Positions 1 through 11,400 of a stretch of 64,000 nt of DNA are shown here, in pieces. The DNA comes from Sthenelais limicola (lineage: Eukaryota; Annelida; Polychaeta; Phyllodocida; Sigalionidae), in assembly GCA_942159475.1 (NCBI GenBank), contig OW804102.1:20526684-20590683 (forward strand), given 5' to 3'. The notes beneath the pieces are model-generated. The model saw only the letters and a list, made by a program, of their open reading frames with translations. It searched no databases and had not been told where the DNA came from. The stretch's first letter is position 1; each line of letters opens with the position of its first letter. Position numbers and translations under genes: made by a program.

Positions 1-54
1 GAAAGAAATGATCGAAACCAACTGTAATGACTTTAGATCTGGATTTGTTTACAG

Positions 55-145
55 GCTTCAACCTCTCACGTTTACAACGACTACCAAAGAAGCATTGTCT
101 ATGGTTGAACAGCGAGAACATTTACCTCGAAAAGGCATATCAAAG
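55..145 (+). CDS. Candidate internal exon, unassigned
   Basis: A 91-nt segment lies between a good acceptor (gatttgtttacag, ending at 54) and a strong donor (aaag|gtaaga, after 145). Two frames are open through it. The one starting at 57 includes LNSENIYLEKAYQ and looks the more protein-like, but no family is recognised. If real, it belongs to a plus-strand gene extending left of the window or into another exon that was not found. Both splice signals are visible, but a 91-nt open stretch can occur by chance. Confidence 0.3.
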
Positions 146-266
146 GTAAGAAAAAAATGTTCATGTTCTCTCGTTCGAATCTGCTCAGCAACTGATCCTG
201 CGTTCGAACTTCGCGAGGTTGAATGACCGCTGCTCCCGTGTACAGTCACTCTATTTATAACCGCAC

Positions 267-480
267 AGCTAAACCCTGCCCACACACAACCGATTTGCCC
301 CCCGATTGCTCCCCGATTTTGGTCTCCCAATGAATCCTATGACTTCATTTCAAAACCTGGTTTATGTTTTTGAAATAACATAAACCAGGATTGGAAATGA
401 AATCCTAGGATTCATCAGAAGACCAAAATCGGGGAGCAATCGGAGGGCAAATCGGCTGTGTGTGGGCAGGGTTTTTAGCT
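267..480. mobile_element. 214-bp fold-back MITE
   Basis: The two halves are near-perfect inverted copies of about 95-100 bp. The left half begins agctaaaccctgcccacaca and the right half ends with its complement, with a short AT-rich loop around 365-380. There is no coding capacity. A target duplication could not be fixed. Confidence 0.8.
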
Positions 481-3400
481 ATACGGTACCATATAAACTT
501 CTATTATTTACATTTTCTAGTACGTCATTAATGTAATTTCGGGTCATACCAATAGAGTTCATAAACAGCTTGAATCTCATCTCCAATCCTTAAGCAGAAA
601 ATTGAGCAAAGTGGCTCTTCCGGGCTAGTTGTGAGAGAACGCTGTTTGTCGGTTTAACTCCAGACGTGAGAAGTAAAAGCTTTAGTCCAACCTGACACGC
701 AGGCTAACTAACACATGGGTAGGCAGAGTATGAATTCATATGCAATATTCTAAATGACTGAAACCAACGAGTTAGTTGATAGCTGAATATGTCATATCAC
801 ATAATAATAGATTATTGCCATGTCCCGCTATACTGATCTATAGAAGCAGCTGCTACTGCTGGGTCCTCCTGTGTCCTGGACAGGCCGCCATCTGCTGTGT
901 ATGCAGATGTACAGCAGCTGCTGCAGCTGCAGCACCCGGATACTTGTAGCCAAACACAGGCTGGTAACAGAGGCTAACACAGGCCTAACAGACACTTTGT
1001 CTTGTAGGCCTTGAACCATCTGTTGTATAGTACTATTACAGTTGTTCATGTGTACCCCTCATTTCCATATCAATCTAGGTTTAACTTTCTTCCTTGATGA
1101 AGGGTACCATAGCCCGAAACGTTGGAAAAATAAAAAGTCATTTATCTACTACCAAAATGTACCTGTCGTTCTCATTAGTGAAAATCTCAACTTACAACAA
1201 ACCTTCGCATTTCTGAGGTAATTTATTTTTACAATATACAACGCCATGAAAAACGTCACTCTATAAAATTAAGAATACATAGAGACAGCAGCATGGACAG
1301 CTAGCATGGGCACACAATACTGGACAGGATAGTTGAGGTTGATGTGCTACTTTCTCAGAGACGTATACAGAAGGGGAAATAACAATACCGTTTGTTAATG
1401 AAGGTAACGCTATTCTTCGACTGTGTTGCCTATCCAAGAGCTTCGGAGGCTTTCAAAAAGTGGACAGGATGGCTAAGACACTGATGTTGTAATGATGTTA
1501 GAAGCTCAATAAAGGAACGTTGCAAGATTCCCACCAAACTGTTCCTGAGATTGTGGAATCCTCACTTTGGTGCATCAATCAATATTATATTGCGACATCA
1601 TTATTACAATACTCTAATACAATCCAAATGTTGTTATTCCAGATGAATGTTGCAGATTGTTGTAGCAACTAAAATATACTAATATTAACTATCAAATCCT
1701 TTAAGTGGTAAATATGTATTGATTCATATGGCAATATAGAATATGTCATGGCATATAAGCTAAGTCTTTTTAAAACTCACTTTAAACCGATACAAGACCG
1801 GTCAATTCGACTCAATAGCTATCGTAGGGGGGGTCTCAGAATAGATGAATTTAAACGAAAGCATTTCAAACAATGTCATGACAGAAAAACAGAGCCAAAA
1901 TATGGGAAATCCACGAACGGGAACAACTACATTGTCATTTATATTTGTCGAGTAGGCCTATGTATATATTCCATTAATAAATGATTTGGAGAAATAAACA
2001 CGTGATACCGTAATGTTTTGATGAACACCAGTTTTATTTAACTGAAAATGAAATTATTTTAAAAGGCAACATACGAGCATCCTTTGTAATAAGTATAGAC
2101 ATTCGCACAGTTATGTCCAATTGACCACAATGCTGATATTCTAATTGAGATACACATTGCTCAGACTGCCATCTATAGGAGCAGAGGAGACATTACTTAA
2201 TGAAGGAGATTCCCATGTGCCACTGCGCATGGCAGTCACAGTGCATGATGGGATACATTCAGTAAAATACATATATTGAGCAAGGCCTCATCACACGATG
2301 ATAAATTGGAATACGTTGTCCATACCAAAGGTTATAAAAAGTAAAAAGATGTCTTAAATTCAAATGGATTGTGGAACGGATGAAACCTTCCCACCGTGTA
2401 AACACATGATTATTCAGATGGAGATATTGATCTATATCCTAAGCAAATCAAGATTCAAGACGGCGGTCATGCAAGTCCCCTATTGTATAATATACTACAG
2501 GGAAATATCATGAATCATCCTCATTGGTAGACATAGAGCTAGTGGGAATAGTGAACCTATGCCATATGTAATGAATGGATTGTGGTATCAACTGGCAATT
2601 TGATTTATTCCAATATAACGTGAAATCGTACTCTCATCCTTAATATAATCTATATATCTTTCCCCTGGAAGTGTACTATAGTACTTTCTTACGTACAGGA
2701 CGAATAGAACTATAAAGACTCAAAGTACTGTATAGCAAGAGTGACATGGTGACACAAGTCTATGTTGTTTTCTTTTTCTGTGCATAAAATGTAATAATAT
2801 CTAGCATTACTTGGAAGTATTGATGAGCATACATTATTGCCTTGTAGAGACATTTATTTTTTTGTACTGATGTATACAGTCTAAACAATGTGAAATTATC
2901 ACCATTGATTTTGTCTAACTAATAATGGTCAACGTGTGACAGCACGGCGTTGGTGTATTTTAAGACATGTCTTAACTGTGTGCATATCATTAATATATGC
3001 CAACAGACTTGATGTGATATATATTTTAGCACTACGTATAATTATCAGATTTCATTTGACTATTACTTACTTGAGAATGTACGTAAAATATATATGATAA
3101 AATCAGGCTTTACTGAGAATATTTGTACTCAATGTATGGAAATGGGTATGACCTGAATAAAATATTTTCAAAATCAAATCAATTGTAGGGAAATTGTACT
3201 GTTGGATTTGCTAGATTGTTCTTTCTTGTTCTCTATAGGTTGTGACATATTTTATCTCTCCATCATGTCTGGCCAGCCGGCATATCAGGCGCCAGAGGAA
3301 GACCACATGAATATATTTCCTAATATTAATTCTAAGTATTGATTTCGATGTACATATTTCATATGTATATATTAACCCTCACCTGAATAAAGATGTGACC

Positions 3401-4800
3401 ATAATAAAATGAGGCATCTACTCAGTAGTAGCCTGAAGGCAATCATAATTCATTGAATCACTGGTCCCTCATTTCATTCATGTGTCTATATTGTTTCACA
3501 AATATTAGATTCATGAACATGAGCTCATCCCAAAGAATACATGAAATGGAAAGAGATGTATTCCAATCTAAATGAAGGGATGATAGATTAAGGATGAAGG
3601 TATTGAGTATTAATGAGAATGAGATGGTGCGACCAAAGTTGCAACATTAGATATACATATATAATCAATACAGATTAATAAATTAATGTTACCCAATAGG
3701 CAAAGCACCACTGATTTAATAAATTAGAATAAAGCATGCTTATTCAATATACACATAACTGACTAACCCATAATTATCATATCATTCACACAAGTATAAC
3801 ATGCAAGAAATATTAAATAACAGAAAGACGATGAAAATTATATTTTCATACCTGGATTTCAGATCAATTAATACATAATTTACGCCTACTTACTTTCAAA
3901 ATCAATCGAATGCATTCAATCGTTTTTTGATCCCACGAACCATAACAGAACATGTATCATGGAATGTCTTGTCATTGTATGTGTCCTTAGTGGAGGAAAA
4001 TTGGCTTGTAGCACCCGAGCTGGCCGTACGAAATAGGTACATATATGCACAACGACCAAATTTTATGAAAACTACCAACCAGGGCAACTCGAACCAACCA
4101 TCAATATTACCACCTGTCTTCTAACATATACATTTTAACTCGTTATCTTTAAATGTCACTCTTATTCTTGTATGTAAAGTACATACACAAATAGTAATAT
4201 TACCGTTGGTAGAAATTTGGCGAGAGATAGCAGATGTTATTAAGGAAATCAGGACCGATTACAAAAACGGACGAGACCCGACATGGTGTTAAAATCAAAT
4301 AAACACTATACAGTGCGCCATTTTGTATGTGTTGCATAGTGATGTGTTGAGCAGGTAAACACATATTAGTATATACCTTACTCATGCTGTAATTTGTGCT
4401 GTAGTGTAATAAAGACTGTAAAAGTTGAGGGAAAACTTACGTCCGTCTCACAGAGAACGTATTTAACCAACCAGATCGTCCCATTAGCATCCTGTAACCA
4501 TGGCAACGTTCGACGTTTATACCATTCCACCCCTGAACTGCATCATAGTAACTGAGCTCGTATGAAATACAATGTCTATCTTGATTTCTTACACGTGGTA
4601 GTTTTTCCTCATTTGTATAAATCTGAGTGGTTCTTTTCCTGGTTCGTAGGTGGTGCTTTCCCAGAAGTCTCTATTCGCCGCCAAATGTCAAAATCATTAA
4701 TATTTGTAGAGCTACCAATACCTTCCTTCGTCTGCATTTCTCTGGATGGAGGTTTTAGAGATGGCATCCTACAAGAAAACATGTCAAACTATTTTAGCAT
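481..4800. other. Downstream flank of the TRIM-NHL gene, no gene seen
   Basis: AT-rich DNA with only short chance ORFs. The TRIM-NHL 3' UTR must lie in its right part, but no convincing minus-strand polyadenylation signal could be placed. A CAG/CTG-rich patch occurs at about 845-935, and the hammerhead-like relic is listed separately. Confidence 0.5.
1060..1200 (+). mobile_element. Possible Penelope-like element terminal relic with hammerhead-like core
   Basis: At 1093-1120 the sequence reads cttgatga, then agggtaccatagccc, then gaaac. This resembles the hammerhead order CUGAUGA - stem II (GGG...CCC) - GAAA that is known from Penelope-like elements. The first core base is U instead of C, so a working ribozyme is unlikely. 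No reverse transcriptase ORF lies nearby. Confidence 0.35.
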
Positions 4801-4804
4801 CACA

Positions 4805-5488
4805 TCAAAATTTAAAAATAGACACAGTGCCACCATTAGTTTCATTCCACTCGGATAGAGCAATGAGGACATTATCAGAGCTGGTCTGGATCCACGAGAT
4901 GCCCTTACAGCCCCAGGTCTGTGTTTGATGCCTGTCCACAAACTGACATATAAACCTGCCATCTGCACCAAACATGAGTATACCATCTCCACTTGTCGCC
5001 AACAATCGCCCTTCAGAATCAGTTGTAATTCCTCTTAATCTACTGAAGGGTATACAACTACTGCTACTGCCACTACCTCCTTCACTCCCCCAATGTTGGA
5101 TCGACCACAGAGCATCTCCTGAGATATTGAAAGCTTGAATAAGATTTCTTTTGCCATCAGAGACTAAGATTCTTCCGAATTTGTCACAGCAAACGTAGGT
5201 TGGTGATTCAAAGCTGTCCCCTCCGAATGTTAGCTTATGTCGAAGGTTCTCATCGTAGACCACAATGCATTTGGTGTGCATGTCAGAGAGGATGACGTTC
5301 TGGGTGTCATAACTGAAGGCTACAGCCCAGGGTTGTACCATCTGAACTGGCGTCCATTTTGGTCTGGCGGAGATAGTGGAGCCCTTAGCGGCGAGCATGT
5401 GAACTATGCCATGTTTGGGGTCTGTTACAGCTATGGAGCCGTCCCGTGAGACGGCCATGCGTCCTGGTTGGAACCCCTCCAGGATCAC
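4805..5488 (-). CDS. TRIM-NHL exon 5: NHL repeats and C-terminus
   Basis: The acceptor ctatcttgtag precedes 5488, and the reading frame runs to TGA at 4807-4805. At least five blade-like repeats are visible: around residues 533-560 (RMAVSRDGSIAVTD), 579-605 (AVAFSYDTQNVILSD), 622-648 (VCCDKFGRILVSDG), 676-703 (GITTDSEGRLLATSGDG) and 720-754. Each has the NHL pattern of a Gly/Val-rich strand, an Asp-x-x-Gly turn and a second strand ending in (S/T)D. A Gly/Ser-rich insertion (residues 662-672) lies between two blades. The chain ends on a final strand, TVSIFKF, consistent with propeller closure. Confidence 0.88.
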   Translation of the reverse strand: MILEGFQPGRMAVSRDGSIAVTDPKHGIVHMLAAKGSTISARPKWTPVQMVQPWAVAFSYDTQNVILSDMHTKCIVVYDENLRHKLTFGGDSFESPTYVCCDKFGRILVSDGKRNLIQAFNISGDALWSIQHWGSEGGSGSSSSCIPFSRLRGITTDSEGRLLATSGDGILMFGADGRFICQFVDRHQTQTWGCKGISWIQTSSDNVLIALSEWNETNGGTVSIFKF

Positions 5489-8400
5489 CTACAAGATAGA
5501 GAATGTGGCAACCATGAAACCAGTTCATATAACGTAATGTGTTCCAGAGAAATGACACAAGTCGCTCAATTGCTATTTTTAAAAGTGTTTTATTGACAAG
5601 ATGTATTTATAGGAATATCTTCAATTTAGGTTGCTTAACGCCTTTGGTAACATGAATATATTTACAAATTATCAAGACAGTGTATTAAAGGTATCCATGC
5701 ATTTCTTAAGTCATTGTATAGAGTATATTTAGCTACTTTACTAGTAAATGTTTGCCCAGAAATATTGCAAACAGTTTTTTCAAAAATAAAAATATCAAAC
5801 ATAAAATATAGAAATACTTATCAGATGTCCTATTGTTTACTATCATTGGAATCGCCTTGATCTCATTGTTTCAAGTATGATATCTCAGAATCTAATATTT
5901 ACGAGTTGTGACTCATTTTCCTGTAACACTTCACATATATCAGACAAGGAAGAAATTTGGGAGACTCATGTTACTATCTTTTATGCAGTTTCAAATATAT
6001 AGAACTAAAATTTGTTATTCTATACTATGGATGTTTTGTCTGTGTGTACGTGGGTCTGGAGTAAGGCGAGTTGGCATTTAGGAGGCTTGGAATCAGTACC
6101 AGTGGATGAACTCCTCCTATACGTATTAGTGTTTCGAGTTATTTGATTAACGCTTCATTAGGATGTAAATAACATTTAATTTAAGGAAATTGTATGTCAG
6201 GTGTGGCGTGAGTTTCATTGATTGGAATTCAACTCCTAACAATCCTACATGATATTGTTTAGATACTGAGAAAATACAAAATGCATCATTGCATCTTTAG
6301 CTGAGAAAAGCAATGAAATCTTTGTAATGATAGTCTGCTGAATAGATTTATCTTAAAGTAAACTTAAATGTTCAGTTAGAAATAAACACTTCTATATGGA
6401 CGATCAATTGTCTAGATATTGAGATTAAATCACGGATGATAACATATTTTGGCAATGGATCGATTCGTTTTGGAAACATTTATTGAAAATTAGTTTGCTG
6501 CCTTTGGCTGTCGTTAACACTCTATGTTCCCCAAGCTTCATTATATACACTGAATATTATTAATTATATTTAAAACTTATGCCAGGTTTTCAGTTAATCA
6601 CATTATCATGTAGGCATAATAGGCATAATATTAAGTGGTCTACAAGCCGGCTCGGTGGTATAAGAACTTTGTTGGTTCGATACCTGGCTCGGCAACAATT
6701 ACATTTCCTCCCCCCCCCCCCGTATAGACACTACTTGATCACTATAGAAGTTGTAACAGCTGAACCAGTCTTGGCAATAAAAACGTTAAACAAGAGAATA
6801 AATAGGTACCTCAGGTGCCTTTTCACAATTGTCCACCCAGAAGCGTTGCACCACTCGCCGCTCCCTCTGACACACCAGTAACCAATTCTCGGCCACGAGA
6901 ATCACGTCGTCCGCGTGATCTATGGGAGACTCGGCACCCCAGGTAACAAGGTTCTTCAAGGTCACCCTCTCTTTTATCGCCATGGCGCCTGCAATTAAAA
7001 AGTGCTGAGTCATTATTGAATGTCTGTGTGGAGCAGGTTGTTTGGGCTGGTATTGCTCGCCTGCGTTGCTATGGTGGTCTGCTGATTGATGTGAAACCCT
7101 TTATTGCAGGAGGATGTCCCACCTGCTTGCTGAATAAATTCATGCAGCAGAGGGTTAAGAATGCCAATGCTGATGGATATTTGAGGGACCAGGATATAAT
7201 TAGAATTTGAGATTATTTTTTGTCTTACGGAAGAATCAGTGCATACGTTGTAATTTTGTCGGTTAGTTAGTGAATGTTTATGGGGAATAGTTGTCTTATC
7301 GGTTGTTTAGCTTATCGGAAGTCCGTTTGCAAATGTGTAGTGTATCTTTAATCAGTTAAATTAGTTTTCTGCCATCTAAATGGTCAGAACTTTAGGTTGC
7401 GTTCTCACAATATGCTGTATTATTTTCTGTAGTTTACTCCTCTAACGATTTAAGTTTTGGCTCAGATTTTGTTTCAGCATACCTCGCCATAACCGTGCAC
7501 GACCTCAGTCAACGTTTACGTACAAGAGTAATGACACATAGTTCCTTGAGGAGGATAACACAGACAAGTGTCATATATTATTACTCTGAGTCCAATGAAG
7601 CACAAGGCGAGATGTTGGTATATTTACAGTGTTATACATAATGGTGTTTGAACTTAACACTTGATGACATTGGTAATGGTATAAGAGGGAAACCCAGTAA
7701 ATACACAGTTATGACACAAGTAGTATATGGAGAGTGTTTAGCGTTACTTCAAGGCACTACACATGTCTCTTATCAGTTGGCATTTCCTACAGGGTGAAAT
7801 CGCCAGAAAATGTACATTTCGACTCCCCAAATCCTCCCCAAATAACCCAAATTTAAGACAAAAGTGAGGTTCAAAATTCAGTTCAACATAAAGAAACAAA
7901 TTATTTGAATCAAGGCAAGATCCAATATACTCAGATATACCTAGTAGTCATATTACCCATTTTTTCAGTCTAATTTAGCACAATTTACTAAGTATGTAGA
8001 TCTACATGTACATTTGTACATTTTGTGAAAATCTGACCCGTAGAATAAAATATATTCACTCATTTATATCCGACTTTACTGTGAGTCAGTGTAGGTGCAA
8101 AAACTGTAACCTGCATAGCTCAACCTAAGCCTGGTAATTTACTGGTCTGCCCCCTGGATCGGGCAGTGGATTCAGAAGGGTCATGGGCCAGGGTATTGGC
8201 TCTATTTTGTAGTCACAAACAAAACCTTCAAGAAAAAGGAAACTTATTTTGGATTTGGATTAATGAGACTTTTGTGAAAGAACGGATTTGATGTTTATAT
8301 TACAATTATTTATTTATTAAAGCAGAGCTATATATACCATATCTGTATGTATAGCTCTGATTAAAGTAATTGAGGGTGTTCGGATCTAAGTTCCATGCGC

Positions 8401-11400
8401 CCCTTTTTTGAAAATCATCAAGAGTTTACCTGAATGCATAAATAAGTTGTTTGGCAGCCACCGGATTATGCATGGATTGGCCTGGTAGCAGACAGTAGAC
8501 ATAATATGATATAGGAGGGATTACCATAGGAATAAGGCATTTATCGAGAATTCCCATTTGTATCGCTTATATTACACGAGTGGGGATATGGTCCGGGCCA
8601 GATACTATTCATTCCATATGTAACAGACAATAACAATGTTAATAAATTGCAATGAATGAATGTTGGGAACTACTTGCTCGAAAGATTCTTAGCTTTCTAT
8701 AAATGATTCAATTAACGCTAATTGATATCAAGTGTTCGTGTGGTTATTATTCACACAACTAACATCAATAAAACTAACATCTGGAATAATAGCATCCACA
8801 AAATTATCAACTTTGGGTAAACGACCAATACAACCGGGAATTCATTGAAATTAGTTTTATTCATGTTTAAACCAAGTCTAAAGTTTACAAAACTATAATT
8901 TACGCTCTCAATAGACTACTCGCGCTATACTCTCCCCATCAGCACACACCACTATACCTCTCCCATGTCCACTAACTACATCGATAAAATGGCAATTCCT
9001 TATGCTAAATGCTTTAACACCTAGTCCTCTACCGCTACTTACATTCTCTATCTGTCACTCTCTTAGTTTCTATTAATGTAATCTGTTACAGGGAAATGAG
9101 TACAAGTCGCAAAATTAATATCTTTCAAAGTCTTTATTCACAGGATCTCTTTGTTGGAATGTTTTTATTTTCTGGGTGTCTAGTCATTGAGATCGATATC
9201 TTATATGGAGTATATTAGGTAATTTATTAGTAATTGTCCACCCTAAAATATTCCAAACTTCTTTTTTTTTTAAATAAAAATATCTAACTTAGAATATAGA
9301 AACACTTGTTAAATGTCATCATGTTTACTATCATTGGAATCGGCTTGAACTCATCTTTTCAAATATGAAGATATCTCAAAATCCATTTTTTGCGACTTCA
9401 CAATTTTCATTAGGAATGTTTTCTGCTGGGGTCCCTACGTCCTCCCCCTCCTCCCCACCTGTCTCCCTCACAATGTATTAATCAATCTTCTGGTGTTGCT
9501 CCCACATTCCTAGACATATCTGTCATATCTAGCTTTCTAAGGCCCTAAAGCCATTGCTGCCAAAGCACTTCTCTCTCAGTTATTAAGCGTCTGGCTCGGT
9601 ATTTTTCTATATTTCAGACGTTGTAAAAATGTGTAATGATATGAATAATGTTACAAAATCACCGGGCGAAACGGGGCAAGCCTGCTATAGCTATTCAGCA
9701 GTTCTTGCCATATTCCCAAGTTTCCATGGGGAATGACGCAGCTAAGGTTTGAAATTAGTTCGTCCATCCAGAAAGCATACCGCTGGATGGGGTTGTGTTG
9801 GGATCTGACTTTTAGGCTAGTTGCTTGTATAAATAAAGAAAAACAGTTGCCGACGAGGTCCCGTCCACGCACCGTACCCCACCCCCACCCCTATACTACC
9901 TCGGCGCTGTTTATTCAGTAAATAAACAGCGCTATCCATTTCGAATCCCAGCGGCCTATGCAGTGGCGCCAGCGGCGGCATTGGGAGACACCATTTTCGG
10001 CGCTTGTTGATATATTTCGCGGCAATGGCCGTCCATTCGAATCTTCCCGACGGGACCTATCGAGCTATACCTGACTCTAGCATTGAATATAGACAATATT
10101 GTTCCAGTAATCACTAGCTAATATCGTTGCTTACTAATATACGGTAGTTCTCACACCTGACACAAAGCTGAATGAGGATTTATTTCGTTGGCAGAGACAG
10201 CAGCAATTCCCTTTTCTTCTACTTTGTACGTGAGACCGTGATAACGGGTACGACTGTTCCAATTTTAGAGAGGAGCCGGTGGCGGCTTTTTTAAAAAAAG
10301 CGGTAGGTCGCGGGAGAGTCCAGTGGTTGAAATGTAGAGATATAGAATACGTGACAGTGATGTGTGTGGATATTGGTAGCGCCAGGAATCAAGGGTCTAT
10401 TTGGTCTTTAGACGTTTGGACGTTAGAGCCCAACAACGCTAGGGCCCAACGATGCTAGGGCCCACTTTCGCTTATTTTCAGGGCCCACCCACTGACAAGA
10501 TTGAAATTGCGTATTGTAAATTTAGGCGAGTTCTTGATTTGGTAGACACGTCCAAATATAAAGGCATTCTAAATACTGCACTCGTTCCCTGGGGCATTGA
10601 GGAAACTTTACAATATCCACACCACCGTGATGATAGAGACAAGTAAGGAGAGATAGATAGAGGCGCAAAGAAAGAAACAATGAGGCTCAGGGGACCTTTT
10701 CAAAACAATTTATTCTTAGGGTGAGGATCACTCTGACTCTCATAATTCATAGCGAAAAGAAAACCTGAGGGACTAATTAGATATGACTGTGTTAATTATA
10801 GGCGCAATCACATTAATTAGCGTTCCACCATGTATGCACTCGGGTCTATTAGACCCACATCTGCCTACATCTCTGGGTATCAATGTATAGTTATTCTCTG
10901 GAGAGAGGGAGGGAGGGGGATACCCCTTACATTTGCTGTCCAAGTTGGACTTGCACACTGCCTAAACTAGCACCAAGTCTCTCAACCTATACCATTGGAC
11001 CCTCAAGTTTGGGATTCCTCCAGCGGAGGCAATAGTGACTCTGATATGACAGAATCTTTCTTTTCAACAATACAAAGTCTTGCACAACTGTAACGTGTCT
11101 TTGTAGATTTGTATAGTCTGTCCGAAAAGTAGTTGAAACGGGATTCCTCAGGTCCTTTAAAATGAGGGAAAAGTGGGGGAATTTTGACTTCAAACCTTTG
11201 CCCCCTGAGTAGCCGTTTGCGATCGACCATGGCTAAATATAGCTCTGTATTATATTGCGCTGTCTCTGTTCCATGTGCAGCAGCTGTTCTTTTGCTTAGA
11301 TGGAATGAAGAGCTGTTCATTCTGGCTCTGTTTCCCCATGGTTGATTGCAAAGAGCGGCTCGCTGGGCAAAGGGTTGACAGGTCCTTGTCAGAAACAGAA

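Noticed and set aside
4562..4928. Plus-strand ORFs opposite the TRIM-NHL 3' end
   Set aside because: They overlap the NHL exon and its flank in antisense and show no domain.
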